A stretch of 64,000 nucleotides of DNA from contig NZ_CP011567.1 in assembly GCF_001655615.1 (NCBI RefSeq), positions 1,249,001 through 1,313,000 on the forward strand, given 5' to 3'. The position numbers were made by a program, and so were the translations under genes. The notes below the pieces were generated by a model. The model was given only the letters and a program-made list of their open reading frames with translations, did no database searches and was not told where the DNA came from. How positions within the stretch are numbered: the stretch's first letter is position 1; the number at the start of each line of letters is the position of its first letter. Positions 18,516 through 29,145 of this stretch are shown one piece after another. The DNA comes from Pseudomonas sp. GR 6-02 (lineage in GTDB: Bacteria > Pseudomonadota > Gammaproteobacteria > Pseudomonadales > Pseudomonadaceae).

Positions 18516-18550
18516 CCGCTCCCACAATTAGGGGAGCGGTGCCTTCCTTC

Positions 18551-19285
18551 TTAGTGCTGCAGAATCTTCTCGAGGAAATGCTGCGCACGCTCGGAGCGGG
18601 CGTTGATGTCGCCGAAGAACTCTTCTTTCCTGCAGTCTTCGATAATCTTGCCGGCGTCCATGAAGATCACCCGGTCCGCGACCTTGCGGGCGAAGCCCAT
18701 TTCGTGGGTCACGCACATCATGGTCATGCCTTCGTGGGCCAGTTGCACCATCACATCCAGCACTTCGTTGACCATTTCCGGGTCCAGTGCCGAGGTCGGT
18801 TCGTCGAACAGCATGACGATCGGGTCCATCGCCAGCGCACGGGCGATCGCCACACGCTGTTGCTGGCCACCGGAAAGCTGGCCCGGGTGCTTATGCGCAT
18901 GGGCAGACAGCCCGACGCGCTCAAGCAGTTGCAGGCCTTTCTTGGTGGCTTCTTCCTTGCTGCGACCCAACACCTTGATCTGCGCGATGGTCAGGTTTTC
19001 GGTGATGGTCAGGTGCGGGAACAGTTCGAAATGCTGGAACACCATGCCCACCCGCGAACGCAGTTTCGGCAGGTTGGTCTTCGGATCGGCGATGGACGTG
19101 CCATCGACGATCAAGTCGCCTTTCTGGAACGGTTCCAGTGCATTGACGCACTTGATCAGGGTGGATTTGCCGGAACCGGACGGCCCGCACACCACGATCA
19201 CCTCGCCTTTTTTGACCTCGGTGCTGCAATCAGTCAGTACCTGGAAGTCCCCATACCACTTGTTGACGTTCTTGATAGAGATCAT
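18551..19285 (-). CDS. aatP: AatP, ABC transporter ATPase for acidic amino acids
   Basis: A 244-residue polar amino acid ABC ATPase of the GlnQ/GltL type: Walker [11 protein letters not shown]-loop [12 protein letters not shown], signature LSGGQQQR, Walker [14 protein letters not shown] and the switch His in VTHEMGFA. It energises uptake of glutamate and aspartate with AatQ, AatM and AatJ. Start ATG 19285 overlaps the aatM stop by four bases. Confidence 0.95.
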   Translation of the reverse strand: MISIKNVNKWYGDFQVLTDCSTEVKKGEVIVVCGPSGSGKSTLIKCVNALEPFQKGDLIVDGTSIADPKTNLPKLRSRVGMVFQHFELFPHLTITENLTIAQIKVLGRSKEEATKKGLQLLERVGLSAHAHKHPGQLSGGQQQRVAIARALAMDPIVMLFDEPTSALDPEMVNEVLDVMVQLAHEGMTMMCVTHEMGFARKVADRVIFMDAGKIIEDCRKEEFFGDINARSERAQHFLEKILQH

Positions 19286-19956
19286 ACGGCGAACCTTTTT
19301 TGCAGACGCTTGACCAGCTGCGAGGCGGCAAAGCTGATGATGAAGTACGTGAGACCTGCGAAGATCAGGAACTCATTGGAGCGGCCGATGATGTCGCCAC
19401 TGGCACGCGAGGCATTGAGGAAGTCCACCAGGCCGACCGCGTAGACCAGCGAGGTGTCCTGAAACAGGATGATGCTCTGTTGCAACAGCAGCGGGGTCAT
19501 CTTGCGGAACGCTTGCGGCAGGATGATCAACCGCATCATCTGGCCATACGTCATACCCATGGCCTGGGCGGCGCTCATCTGGCCCTTGGGAATCGACTGC
19601 ACCCCGGCCCGGACGATTTCGCAGAAGTACGCTGCTTCGAACATCATGAACGCCACGATGCACGAGGCGAACGCGCCGATCGGGGTGTCTTCGCCGGTGA
19701 TCCAGCGCAATACGAACGGCACCGCCAGGTAGAACCAGGTGATGACCAGCAGCAGCGGGATCGAGCGGAAGTAGTTGACGTAGGCGCCGGCAATGTTCGA
19801 CAGCAGTTTGTTGTGGGACAGGCGCATCAACGCCAGGACCGTGCCGAGGATGATCCCGCCGCTCACGCCCAGGGCCATCAGCTGGAGGGTCATGACCATG
19901 CCGTTCCACATACCCGGCAGGGACGGAATGATGCCCGAGAAGTCGAATTCCATCAT
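19282..19956 (-). CDS. aatM: AatM, permease of the acidic amino acid ABC transporter
   Basis: A 224-residue inner-membrane permease with about five helices and the EAA loop [20 protein letters not shown], which contacts AatP. It begins with two adjacent ATG codons; the first (19956) overlaps the aatQ stop as ATGA, supporting translational coupling. It pairs with AatQ to form the heterodimeric channel for aspartate and glutamate. Confidence 0.93.
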   Translation of the reverse strand: MMEFDFSGIIPSLPGMWNGMVMTLQLMALGVSGGIILGTVLALMRLSHNKLLSNIAGAYVNYFRSIPLLLVITWFYLAVPFVLRWITGEDTPIGAFASCIVAFMMFEAAYFCEIVRAGVQSIPKGQMSAAQAMGMTYGQMMRLIILPQAFRKMTPLLLQQSIILFQDTSLVYAVGLVDFLNASRASGDIIGRSNEFLIFAGLTYFIISFAASQLVKRLQKRFAV

Positions 19957-20699
19957 TTACCCCCTACGGAAATCAGGCCCGGCACGGCGACTTTCTTCTC
20001 GACCGCGCGCATCAGCAGCATCAGGCTCATGTTCAGGGTGAAGTAGATCAGCGTTGCCAGGGTGAAGGCTTCGAACAGGTTGGCGGAGAACTCGGCGGTC
20101 TGTTTGGTCTGCGCCAGCAGCTCCATCAGGCCGATCAGCGACGCGACGGAGGAGTTCTTGAACACGTTCAGGAATTCCGAGGTAAGCGGCGGAATGATGA
20201 TGCGATAAGCCTGGGGCAGCAGCACGTTCCAGTAGATCTGCGGCAGCTTGAAACCCATGGCGCGGGCAGCGGATTCCTGGCCGCGGGGCAGCGCCTGGAT
20301 ACCGGTGCGCACTTGTTCGCAAACCCGGGCCGTGGTGAACAGGCCCAGGCACACGACGACACTGAGGAAGGCCGAGGTGGTCGGGTTCAGGTCCTGCTTG
20401 TACCAGTCCTGCAGGTTTTGCGGCAGCAGGTCGGGCACCAGGAAGTACCAGATGAACAGCTGCACCAGCAGTGGCACGTTACGGAAGAGTTCGACGTAGC
20501 AGGTCGCGATGCCCGATACGATGCGATTCGGCACCGTGCGCATGACACCCAGGATCGAGCCCAGCAGCAGCGCGATGATCCAGGCGGCGACGGCGATGGC
20601 GATGGTCCAGCCTAAACCGGAGAGGTACCAGTCGAAATAAATTTCGCTGCCCACGCCGGTGGACTTGAAGAACACGCCCCAGTCCCAGTTGTAATTCAT
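19953..20699 (-). CDS. aatQ: AatQ, permease of the acidic amino acid ABC transporter
   Basis: A 248-residue permease starting MNYNWDWGVFFKSTG, with the EAA loop EQVRTGIQALPRGQESAARA and several membrane helices. It is the second channel subunit and the first gene after the aatJ-aatQ gap. I start at ATG 20699, with GGGGAGACC just upstream; the open frame runs further upstream but the family begins here. Confidence 0.93.
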   Translation of the reverse strand: MNYNWDWGVFFKSTGVGSEIYFDWYLSGLGWTIAIAVAAWIIALLLGSILGVMRTVPNRIVSGIATCYVELFRNVPLLVQLFIWYFLVPDLLPQNLQDWYKQDLNPTTSAFLSVVVCLGLFTTARVCEQVRTGIQALPRGQESAARAMGFKLPQIYWNVLLPQAYRIIIPPLTSEFLNVFKNSSVASLIGLMELLAQTKQTAEFSANLFEAFTLATLIYFTLNMSLMLLMRAVEKKVAVPGLISVGGK

Positions 20700-20816
20700 T
20701 AGGGTCTCCCCTCGGATTCGATCGATGTACAAGTGCCCGATGACGGTCAGGCACACGCGAACGGCTCGACAACCACCGGTTCGAGTGTTTCCAGAAATGC
20801 CAGCAGGGAGTGACAA

Positions 20817-20846
20817 CCCCTGAAAGGGCAGAGGCCTTCTCAGGGG
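20817..20846 (-). terminator. Intercistronic stem-loop between aatJ and aatQ
   Basis: CCCCTGA (20817-20823) pairs with TCAGGGG (20840-20846), and the loop holds a smaller AAGG/CCTT stem. It lies in the 164-bp gap after the binding-protein gene. In ABC operons such hairpins usually protect the 3' end of the binding-protein mRNA or partly stop transcription so that more binding protein is made. There is no T-run. Confidence 0.5.
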
Positions 20847-20863
20847 GGAACGTTAGTCAGAAA

Positions 20864-21778
20864 TCAGGATTTCTTTTCGTCAGCCGCTTTGTCGGTCGGA
20901 TTGGCGATCAGGGTCTTGAGCTCGTCGCTCATCGGGAAGTTCAGGTTCAGGCCTTTTGGCGGGATTGGCTGCATGAACCATTTTTCGTAGATCTTGTTGA
21001 TCTCGCCCGACTTGTAGGTCGCGATGATTGCGTCGTCGACGGCTTTCTTGAACGGTGCGTCGCCCTTGCGAACCATGCAGCCGTAGATTTCGAACGATTG
21101 TGGTGTGCCGGTCACGGCCCAGTCATCCGGCTTCTTGGCCTTGGCCATTTCACCGGCCAGCAAGGCGTCGTCCATCATGAAGGCCACGGCACGGCCGGTT
21201 TCCAGCATCTGGAAGGATTCGCCATGGTCTTTGGCGGAGATCACGTTCATGCCCATCTGCTTGTCGGCGTTCATCGACTTGAGGATGCGCTCGGACGTGG
21301 TGCCGGCGGTGGTCACGACGTTCTTGCCTTTGAGGTCGGCGAAATCTTTGTAGGGCGAGTCTTTCTTGGCCAGCAGCTTGGTACCGATTTCGAAGATGCC
21401 GGCGGAGAAATCAACTTGTTGCTGACGCTCGACGTTGTTGGTGGTGGAGCCGCACTCGACGTCCACGGTGCCGTTCTGCACCAGCGGGATACGGGTTTGC
21501 GAGGTCACCAGGTTGTATTTGACCTGGAGGTTGGGCATGTCCAGGTCTTTCTTGATGGCTTCGACGATTTTCAGCTGGATATCGTGGGAGTAGCCAACCG
21601 GTTTGCCGGAAGCGTCCGCGATGTAGGAAAACGGAATGGAAGCGTCACGATGCCCGAGGGTGATGGTGCCGGACTCTTTGATCTTCTTCAGTGTGCCGGT
21701 GAGTTCGGCGGCGAAAACTGGAGTGCTAATCAGAGCGGCAGCAATGGCTGCGCCCAGGAGATGGGGAACGATGCGCAT
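20864..21778 (-). CDS. aatJ: AatJ, periplasmic glutamate/aspartate-binding protein
   Basis: A 304-residue solute-binding protein with a Sec signal (MRIVPHLLGAAIAAALISTP, cleaved after VFA). The family-3 core follows: GTITLGHRDASIPFSY, VECGSTTNNVERQQ (typical of the GltI group) and AGTTSERILKSM. It captures acidic amino acids in the periplasm for AatQMP. The start is ATG 21778 with GAGG before it. A sigma-54 promoter sits at 21897-21911 and two AauR-type boxes lie beyond it, so expression should depend on AauS-AauR and RpoN. Confidence 0.95.
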   Translation of the reverse strand: MRIVPHLLGAAIAAALISTPVFAAELTGTLKKIKESGTITLGHRDASIPFSYIADASGKPVGYSHDIQLKIVEAIKKDLDMPNLQVKYNLVTSQTRIPLVQNGTVDVECGSTTNNVERQQQVDFSAGIFEIGTKLLAKKDSPYKDFADLKGKNVVTTAGTTSERILKSMNADKQMGMNVISAKDHGESFQMLETGRAVAFMMDDALLAGEMAKAKKPDDWAVTGTPQSFEIYGCMVRKGDAPFKKAVDDAIIATYKSGEINKIYEKWFMQPIPPKGLNLNFPMSDELKTLIANPTDKAADEKKS

Positions 21779-21896
21779 CAAATTTTCCTCGACATTGTTT
21801 TTTTTATGGAGCCAGTTCATCGGCCTTTTTTGGTGCTTCGAATGCCTGGCGGCTCCTGAAGGAGTAGCGCAATAAACATTCGTCCGGGAGAGTAGA

Positions 21897-21911
21897 GCAT
21901 GACTCGTGCCA
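21897..21911 (-). promoter_or_regulatory. Sigma-54 promoter of aatJ
   Basis: On the minus strand TGGCACG-AGTC-ATGC matches the -24/-12 consensus TGGCACG-N4-TTGC with one difference. The invariant GG and GC are separated by exactly 10 bases. It lies about 119 bases before the aatJ start codon. Confidence 0.75.
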
Positions 21912-21988
21912 GACCATGCATCATCTATCAAATTATTGATTTTTAAGAGTATTTTAATGTTGGTGAAGTTGAGTTTTTTGTCGGATGA

Positions 21989-22033
21989 TCCGGTTTTCCG
22001 AATCGACCGAGGAGTCGCGTTCGGAAAACCGAA
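21989..22033. promoter_or_regulatory. Two AauR-type operators upstream of aatJ
   Basis: Box 1 (22020-22033) is a perfect TTCGG-AAAA-CCGAA; box 2 (21989-22002) is TCCGG-TTTT-CCGAA with one mismatch. The published P. putida AauR motif, as I recall it, is TTCGG-N4-CCGAA. The centres are 31 bp apart, about three helical turns, and lie 80-130 bp upstream of the sigma-54 promoter, the normal enhancer position for an NtrC-type activator. Confidence 0.75.
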
Positions 22034-22053
22034 TGGATTGACTCACACAAAAC

Positions 22054-22143
22054 TGTAGGAGCGAGGCTTGCCCGCGAAGGGGGCTCTGCGGTCTGTCTGT
22101 TGAACCGCTTTATCGTTCTTCGCGGGCAAGCCTCGCTCCTACA
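22054..22143. repeat. REPIN-like inverted repeat, GTAGGAGCGAGGCTTGCC type
   Basis: Arms at 22054-22079 and 22118-22143 are exact complements and match the arms at 2235-2324 and 34562-34651. It sits between the AauR operators and the glpD terminator. Confidence 0.85.
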
Positions 22144-22160
22144 GTAATGTGCGGTATGAA

Positions 22161-22192
22161 AAAGCCCCTGAATCGTGAGATTCAGGGGCTTT
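22161..22192 (-). terminator. Rho-independent terminator of glpD
   Basis: AAAGCCCCTGAATC (22161-22174) and GATTCAGGGGCTTT (22179-22192) form a 14-bp stem with a 4-base loop, followed by T-rich sequence on both strands. It lies 20 bases after the glpD stop. Confidence 0.85.
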
Positions 22193-22211
22193 GGTTTAAC
22201 CGGATACCCGA

Positions 22212-23750
22212 TCAGGCCGCTTCGATCTTGCTGCGGTTCTGTTCGAGCTTGTTCAGGTAATCCTTGAGCTTCTGTTGTTCCGCCGCAGTGGTGAACAGCC
22301 CAAGCTTGCTGCGGCGCCACAGGATGTCATCGGCGGTGGTCGCCCATTCTTCGCTGCACAGGTAGTCGACTTCGCGGGTGTAGAGCCCGCCGCCGATGTG
22401 TTCACCCAGGTCACCGAGGTTTTCCACGCCTTCGAGCATGCGCCAGGTGCGGTTGCCGTAAGTGGTGGACCAGCGTCGGGCGATCTCGGTGGGGATCCAG
22501 TCGAACTTGTCGCGGATCCGCGAACTCAATGCCTGCGGAGTCGTCATGTCTTCGCCACCGGGCAGGGGCGCGCTGGCGGTCCAGCTTGGCTTGATGTGCG
22601 TGAAGTACGGGGCCAATTGCGCCAGCGCCGACTCGGCCAGTTTGCGGTAGGTCGTCAGCTTGCCGCCGAACACCGACAGCAACGGTGCTTCTTCACCAGA
22701 ACCCGACAACGCCAGGGTGTAGTCGCGGGTGACGGCCGACGGGTTGTCGGATTCGTCGTTGCACAGCGGACGAACGCCGGAGTAGCTGTGCAGGATGTCC
22801 GCGCGGCTGAGTTGTTTCTTGAAGTGGGCATTGACCACTTTCAGCAGGTAATCGGTTTCGCCTTCAGTGATCGCCACTTTTGCCGGGTCGCCGGTGTACT
22901 CGCGGTCGGTGGTGCCGATCAGGGTGAAGTGGTTCAGGTACGGAATGGTGAAGACGATGCGCTGATCTTCGTTTTGCAGAATGTGCGCGTATTCGCCTTC
23001 GTACAGTTTTGGCACGATCAGGTGGCTGCCCTGGATCAGACGGATGCCGTATGGCGATTCCATCTTCAGGTCGTCACGAATGAACTGGGCGACCCATGGG
23101 CCGGCAGCGTTCACCAGTGCCTTGGCGCGGATCGAAAACAGGCTGCCATCGGCGCGTTCCAGGTTCATGTGCCACAGGCCCTTGGTGCGACGGGCACTGA
23201 CGCAGCGGGTTTGCGTATGAACGTGAGCACCTTTCTCGCGGGCAGCCATGGCGTTCAGTACGACGAGGCGTGCGTCATCGACCCAGCAATCGGAATATTC
23301 GAAGCCTTTGGTGATTTCGCTTTTCAGCGGGCTGTCCGGGCCGAACTTCAGGCTTTTCGAGCCTTCGAGTTTTTCCCGTTTGCCGAGGTGGTCATAAAGG
23401 AACAGACCGGCGCGGATCATCCAGGCCGGACGCAGGTGCGGGCGGTGGGGCAGCACGAAGCGCATCTGTTTGACGATGTGCGGCGCCTTGGCCAGCAGCA
23501 CTTCGCGCTCGGCCAGGGCTTCGCGCACCAGGCGGAACTCATAATGCTCCAGGTAGCGCAGGCCACCGTGGATCAGCTTGCTGCTGGCCGACGAGGTGTG
23601 GCTGGCCAGATCATCCTTTTCGCAAAGGAACACCGAAAGGCCGCGACCGGCGGCATCCGCTGCGATCCCCACGCCATTGATCCCACCACCAATGACGGCG
23701 ATATCGTAGACCTCGGCGAGAGGGGGCGTAGGCAAGGTAGAAGTGGGCAT
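22212..23750 (-). CDS. glpD: GlpD, aerobic glycerol-3-phosphate dehydrogenase
   Basis: A 512-residue flavoprotein that oxidises sn-glycerol 3-phosphate to dihydroxyacetone phosphate at the inner membrane and feeds electrons to quinone. The FAD-binding Rossmann motif is YDIAVIGGGINGVGIAADAA (about residues 15-34); the family signature SSKLIHGGLRYLE follows, then NAAGPWV. Length is normal. A GlpR-type palindrome lies 41 bases upstream of the start. Confidence 0.97.
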   Translation of the reverse strand: MPTSTLPTPPLAEVYDIAVIGGGINGVGIAADAAGRGLSVFLCEKDDLASHTSSASSKLIHGGLRYLEHYEFRLVREALAEREVLLAKAPHIVKQMRFVLPHRPHLRPAWMIRAGLFLYDHLGKREKLEGSKSLKFGPDSPLKSEITKGFEYSDCWVDDARLVVLNAMAAREKGAHVHTQTRCVSARRTKGLWHMNLERADGSLFSIRAKALVNAAGPWVAQFIRDDLKMESPYGIRLIQGSHLIVPKLYEGEYAHILQNEDQRIVFTIPYLNHFTLIGTTDREYTGDPAKVAITEGETDYLLKVVNAHFKKQLSRADILHSYSGVRPLCNDESDNPSAVTRDYTLALSGSGEEAPLLSVFGGKLTTYRKLAESALAQLAPYFTHIKPSWTASAPLPGGEDMTTPQALSSRIRDKFDWIPTEIARRWSTTYGNRTWRMLEGVENLGDLGEHIGGGLYTREVDYLCSEEWATTADDILWRRSKLGLFTTAAEQQKLKDYLNKLEQNRSKIEAA

Positions 23751-23790
23751 CGGCTGGCCTCGGGCTTTTTTGATTTCTATATTTGAATTC

Positions 23791-23815
23791 GAACATTAAT
23801 GTTCATTTGCGAAAA
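23791..23815 (-). promoter_or_regulatory. GlpR-type operator before glpD
   Basis: GAACATTAATGTTC (23791-23804) is a perfect palindrome, overlapping TGTTCATTTGCGAAAA (23800-23815). The latter agrees at 13 of 16 positions with TGTTCACATTCGAAAA upstream of glpF. A further TTCGAACATT copy lies at 23892-23901. Shared sites before two glp transcription units point to GlpR. Confidence 0.6.
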
Positions 23816-24072
23816 TACTAGCCCATAAAGACGCCCACAGCCAGCGTGCTTCGATTGAAAATACTGATCGAAGGGCCGTTAAAGGAAAATTTTCGAACAT
23901 TGAATGATGGTAGGGACTGCTTTTGTGGCGAGGGAGCTTGCTCCCGGTGGGCTGCGAAGCGGTCCTATAACCGGCTACCGCGGTATCTCAGGAAGAACAT
24001 GTTGTCTGATTGGCGTCTGCTGTGCAGCCGAACGGGGGGGGGGCAAGCCCCCTCGCCACAGGGGGGATGTGC
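23816..24072. other. Region between glpD and glpR
   Basis: No gene is seen. It contains the third GlpR-like motif (GAAAATTTTC then TTCGAACATT, 23885-23901) and a REPIN. The REPIN separates glpR from glpD, so glpD probably has its own promoter. Confidence 0.6.
23924..24060. repeat. REPIN-like inverted repeat, TGTGGCGAGGGAGCTTGCTC type
   Basis: The left arm begins TGTGGCGAGGGAGCTTGCTC; the right arm ends CCCCCTCGCCACA. The right arm carries a run of ten G residues where the left has GAGC, so the pair is imperfect inside but exact at its ends. It matches the element at 12063-12198. Confidence 0.75.
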
Positions 24073-24828
24073 TTACACGACCTCCAGCCGAATCTTGTGC
24101 TGGCTCAACAACTGCGCCAGGGCCGGCGAAGGCGGCTGGTCGGTGACCAGGCAATCGATCAGGCTGATCGGCCCCAGGCGAATCATGGCGTTGCGCCCGA
24201 ATTTGCTGGAGTCCGCCGCGAGAATCACCTGTCGGGCGTTGGCGATGATCGCCTGGGATACCCGCACTTCCTGATAGTCGAAATCCAGCAAGCTGCCGTC
24301 TTCATCGATTCCACTGATGCCGACCAGGGCGAAGTCGACCTTGAACTGGTTAATGAAGTCGACGCTGGCCTGACCGACCACGCCACCGTCACGCCGCACG
24401 TTGCCACCGGTCAGCAGCACGTCGAAGTCGTCCTTGGCGCTGAGCATCGAGGCCACATGCAGGTTGTTGGTGATGATCTTCAGGTGGCTGTGGTTGAGCA
24501 GCGCCCGAGCAATGGATTCGGTGGTGGTGCCGATATTGATGAACAGCGAGGCGTGATCGGGAATCTGCGCCGCAATGGCTTCGCCGATACGCTGCTTTTC
24601 ATCGCGCATCTGATCGGCGCGCATGGCGTAGGCGGTGTTTTCGACGCTGGAGTCGTAGGCTGCGCCGCCGTGATAGCGACGCAACAGATTCACTTCCGCC
24701 AATTGATTGATATCGCGGCGGATGGTTTGCGGTGTAACGACGAACAGCTGGGCCATTTCCTCGATGCTGACATAGCCGCGTTCGCGGACCAGTTCCAGGA
24801 TTTGCTGCTGACGGGGAGGCAGATTCAT
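24073..24828 (-). CDS. glpR: GlpR, DeoR-family repressor of the glycerol regulon
   Basis: A 251-residue DeoR-type repressor: N-terminal winged helix with [20 protein letters not shown] and [13 protein letters not shown] (about residues 6-42), then a sugar-phosphate-sensing domain with [13 protein letters not shown] and [13 protein letters not shown]. It represses glp genes and is released by glycerol 3-phosphate. It lies between glpK and glpD on the same strand. Confidence 0.95.
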   Translation of the reverse strand: MNLPPRQQQILELVRERGYVSIEEMAQLFVVTPQTIRRDINQLAEVNLLRRYHGGAAYDSSVENTAYAMRADQMRDEKQRIGEAIAAQIPDHASLFINIGTTTESIARALLNHSHLKIITNNLHVASMLSAKDDFDVLLTGGNVRRDGGVVGQASVDFINQFKVDFALVGISGIDEDGSLLDFDYQEVRVSQAIIANARQVILAADSSKFGRNAMIRLGPISLIDCLVTDQPPSPALAQLLSQHKIRLEVV

Positions 24829-24923
24829 GGGGCTTCCTTTGGGCTGCCGTGCAAAATTTGCCCATGATGCCGCAGGAATCCGCTCCCTACCAGTTACAAC
24901 CGGATACGAGTCCGGTCCGTGGC

Positions 24924-26462
<1,539 letters not shown>

Positions 26463-26505
26463 TCAGGCGCGGGATCAAAATGGGCAGGATCACGCGCCAA
26501 CGGTT

Positions 26506-27357
26506 TCAAGACGTTCTTGGTTTGCCGTCAATGGCCAGTGCTGCGTCCTTTGTAGCAGGTATGGCGCTGGGCAGATGACGGGCAATCAGCCCGCGATAAG
26601 CTGCAGCACCGAGACAGGCACCGACAATCGGTGCAAAAACCGGAATCAGGAAGTACGGGATATCGCGTCCGCCAGTGAAGGAAATTTCACCCCAGCCTGC
26701 GAAGAAAGTCATCAGTTTAGGACCGAAGTCGCGGGCCGGGTTCATCGCGAAACCGGTCAGCGGCCCCATCGAGCTGCCGATCACGGCAATCAGCAGGCCG
26801 ATCAACAACGGCGCCAGCGGTCCTTTGGGCAGGCCATTGTTGTCGTCGGTGAGCGACATGATCACGCCCATCAGAATGGCGGTGATGATCACTTCAACCA
26901 GAAAGGCCTGGCCCGTGGACAGGGCAGGGTTCGGGAAAGTGGAGAACACCGAGGCCAATTCAAGGCTGGCTTCGGTGCCACGAACCATTTGGTGAGTTTG
27001 TTCGAAATCGAAGAACAGGTTGCTGTACAGCGTGTAAACCAACAATGCCCCGCAGAAGGCACCGGCGACCTGGGAGAAGATATAGAAAGGCAGTTTGCGC
27101 TTTTCGAAGTCAGCGAAAATGCTCAGCGCGATACTCACGGCAGGGTTGAGGTGCGCACCGGAAACACCGGCGGTGAGGTAGATCGCCATGCTGACGCCAA
27201 CCCCCCAGATGATGCTGATTTCCCACAACCCGAAGCTGGCACCCGCCACCTTGAGCGCGGCAACGCAGCCGGTACCGAAAAAGATCAGCAGTGCAGTACC
27301 CAGAAACTCGGCCATGCATTGGCTCGAGAGCGACGGTTGTTGTAACGCAGTTGTCAT
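26506..27357 (-). CDS. glpF: GlpF, glycerol uptake facilitator
   Basis: A 283-residue aquaglyceroporin of the inner membrane with both pore NPA motifs, GAHLNPAVS and GFAMNPARDFG, and six membrane helices. I choose ATG 27357 (MTTALQQPSLSSQ), with GAGG seven bases before it; the frame extends upstream but without a ribosome-binding site. It is the first gene of the glpF-glpK unit. Confidence 0.95.
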   Translation of the reverse strand: MTTALQQPSLSSQCMAEFLGTALLIFFGTGCVAALKVAGASFGLWEISIIWGVGVSMAIYLTAGVSGAHLNPAVSIALSIFADFEKRKLPFYIFSQVAGAFCGALLVYTLYSNLFFDFEQTHQMVRGTEASLELASVFSTFPNPALSTGQAFLVEVIITAILMGVIMSLTDDNNGLPKGPLAPLLIGLLIAVIGSSMGPLTGFAMNPARDFGPKLMTFFAGWGEISFTGGRDIPYFLIPVFAPIVGACLGAAAYRGLIARHLPSAIPATKDAALAIDGKPRTS

Positions 27358-27726
27358 TGAAAACCTCGTTTTTGTTGTTGTCTGGCGCTTTTCCATCGAG
27401 GTCAAAGCGCGATTTTCACCGAGGCAGGATCCCCATCCTGTGCTCGGCTTACTGCCGGGTGCTGCGGTGAGACGTTCGTGCTGTGTTCACATTCGAAAAA
27501 ATATAGACAAGAAGCACTGCTGTCAAAGGTCGAAAGTGAACCATTAGTCATATTTAAACTATTAGTCCTGTGAATGATCGCATCGTTCATCCGGCGAGAA
27601 GCGTGTGGACGAACGACCGAAAGCCCGGCCAGGCTCTGGAAATAGCAGCGCAATAGAGCCTTTTATCGATCAATGACCTAGAATCCTGCGCAGTATTTTT
27701 CTTCTGCCGCCAAGTCTGGAGCTGTC
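27358..27726. other. Divergent glpF/ybaK regulatory region
   Basis: No gene is seen in these 369 bp. The glpF half is AT-rich and contains the GlpR-like site at 27484-27499. I saw no terminator or REP element. Confidence 0.6.
27484..27499. promoter_or_regulatory. GlpR-type operator before glpF
   Basis: TGTTCACATTCGAAAA closely resembles the site before glpD (TGTTCATTTGCGAAAA). It lies about 127 bases from the glpF start. Confidence 0.5.
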
Positions 27727-28197
27727 ATGACCCCCGCATTGGATTTGTTGAAAAAAGTTCGTGCCGAACATCGTGTGCACAGTTACGAACATGATCCGAA
27801 GGCAGCGTCCTATGGTCTGGAGGCCGCGGAAAAACTGGGCCTGGACCCCGCGCAGGTGTTCAAGACATTGCTGGCGGCCAGCGAGAAGGGGGAGTTATTG
27901 GTGGCGGTGGTGCCGGTCGTCGGAAGTCTGGACTTGAAGGCGCTGGCACAGGCCGCAGGCGTGAAAAAAGTCGAAATGGCCGATCCAGCCGCTGCGCAGC
28001 GTTCGACGGGGTATCTGTTGGGCGGTATCAGCCCGCTCGGGCAGAAGAAGCGCCTGCGCACGTTTATCGATCATTCGGCCCAGCCGTTTTCCAGTATCTT
28101 CGTCAGCGCCGGGCGGCGCGGTCTGGAAGTCGAACTGGCGCCTGCCGTGTTGGCCGAACACACCCAGGCGAAGTTCGCCGATATCGGTCGAGCCTGA
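27727..28197 (+). CDS. ybaK: YbaK-type Cys-tRNA(Pro) deacylase
   Basis: A 156-residue YbaK/EbsC family protein. It hydrolyses cysteine mischarged onto proline tRNA, acting in trans with prolyl-tRNA synthetase. The conserved active-site Lys is in QVFKTLLAA, and the glycine loop is [14 protein letters not shown]. Full length. It is divergent from glpF. Confidence 0.93.
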   Translation: MTPALDLLKKVRAEHRVHSYEHDPKAASYGLEAAEKLGLDPAQVFKTLLAASEKGELLVAVVPVVGSLDLKALAQAAGVKKVEMADPAAAQRSTGYLLGGISPLGQKKRLRTFIDHSAQPFSSIFVSAGRRGLEVELAPAVLAEHTQAKFADIGRA

Positions 28198-28314
28198 GCA
28201 GAAGGTCTTGGGCTAACAACCCGGCGCTGTATGGTGGAAATTGGTTCGTTCTGTCACTGGTGAAGGGCTATGCCGGGCTTCATGCTCGGCGACCTGAAGA
28301 AAGGGAGAAGTGCC

Positions 28315-29097
28315 ATGCAGCTTGAGTTTCATCAGATCGATGCGTTCAGTGATCGGCCGTTCAGTGGTAACCCGGCGATGGTGTACCGGCTCGATGCCTG
28401 GCTTGACGATGAGTTGATGCAAAAAATCGCCGCCGAACATAACCTCGCCGAAACCGCGTTCCTGGTGCGTGAGGGTGCTGTCTGGCGCATTCGCTGGTTT
28501 ACTCCGACCACCGAAGTCCCGTTATGCGGTCATGCGACCCTGGCCAGTGCCTACGTACTGTTTGAACTCTATAAAGAACCGGTCGAGCGACTGGACTTCA
28601 TCTGCAAGTCCGGCCCGTTGAGTGTCACCCGAGAGGGTGGGCGCTTGTGGCTGGATTTCCCGGCAGTCGTGCCGTCGGAAGTGGGCGTGACCCTGGATGT
28701 CGAGCGCGCCTTGGGCGTCGAGGCGGTCGATGTGCTGGGCTCGAACGAATTGTTCGTGGTGCTGGAGTCCGAGCAGGCGGTGCTCGATTGTCAGCCAGAC
28801 ATGATTGCCCTGGCGAAATTGCCATGGCCGGGCGCCATCGTGACAGCCAAAGGCAGCAAGCATGACTTTGTGTCGCGCTACTTTGCCCCGGCGATCGGCA
28901 TCAACGAAGACCCGGTGACCGGTTCAACCCATTGCAGCCTGATTCCGTACTGGTCGAAACGCTTGAGCAAGTCGAGTCTGACGGCTTATCAGTGCTCGGC
29001 GCGGGGTGGGGAGTTGTTTTGTCAGCTGGAAGGGAATCGGGTGAGTATTGGCGGGAATGCGACGCTGGTCGCGAGCGGAACGCTAATGCTGGGTTAA
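28315..29097 (+). CDS. PhzF family epimerase/isomerase-like protein
   Basis: A 260-residue PhzF-like protein. Family features: IDAFSDRPFSGNPA at the N-terminus, the catalytic Glu in HNLAETAFLV, the GHATLASAYVLF helix and EDPVTGSTHCSL in the second half. PhzF itself isomerises a phenazine precursor, but most relatives have unknown substrates, and no phenazine genes are nearby. I start at ATG 28315 (MQLEFHQIDAF), preceded by AAGGGAGAAG, not at the upstream frame extension. Confidence 0.9.
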   Translation: MQLEFHQIDAFSDRPFSGNPAMVYRLDAWLDDELMQKIAAEHNLAETAFLVREGAVWRIRWFTPTTEVPLCGHATLASAYVLFELYKEPVERLDFICKSGPLSVTREGGRLWLDFPAVVPSEVGVTLDVERALGVEAVDVLGSNELFVVLESEQAVLDCQPDMIALAKLPWPGAIVTAKGSKHDFVSRYFAPAIGINEDPVTGSTHCSLIPYWSKRLSKSSLTAYQCSARGGELFCQLEGNRVSIGGNATLVASGTLMLG

Positions 29098-29113
29098 ACG
29101 AAAATCCAATAGA

Positions 29114-29129
29114 TGGGAGCGAGCTCCCA
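29114..29129. terminator. Short stem-loop between convergent genes
   Basis: TGGGAGC (29114-29120) and GCTCCCA (29123-29129) form a tight stem between the phzF-like gene and the convergent ABC ATPase gene. It resembles a REP remnant more than a strong terminator, since no T-run follows. Confidence 0.4.
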
Positions 29130-29145
29130 CCTATGTCCGCGTTGT

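Noticed and set aside
2235..24060. Recurring short repeats considered as a CRISPR array
   Set aside because: The repeats are dispersed, occur as inverted pairs and have no regular spacers or cas genes.
28315..29097. Phenazine biosynthesis gene phzF
   Set aside because: The family is right, but no other phz genes are nearby and most PhzF-like proteins have other roles.
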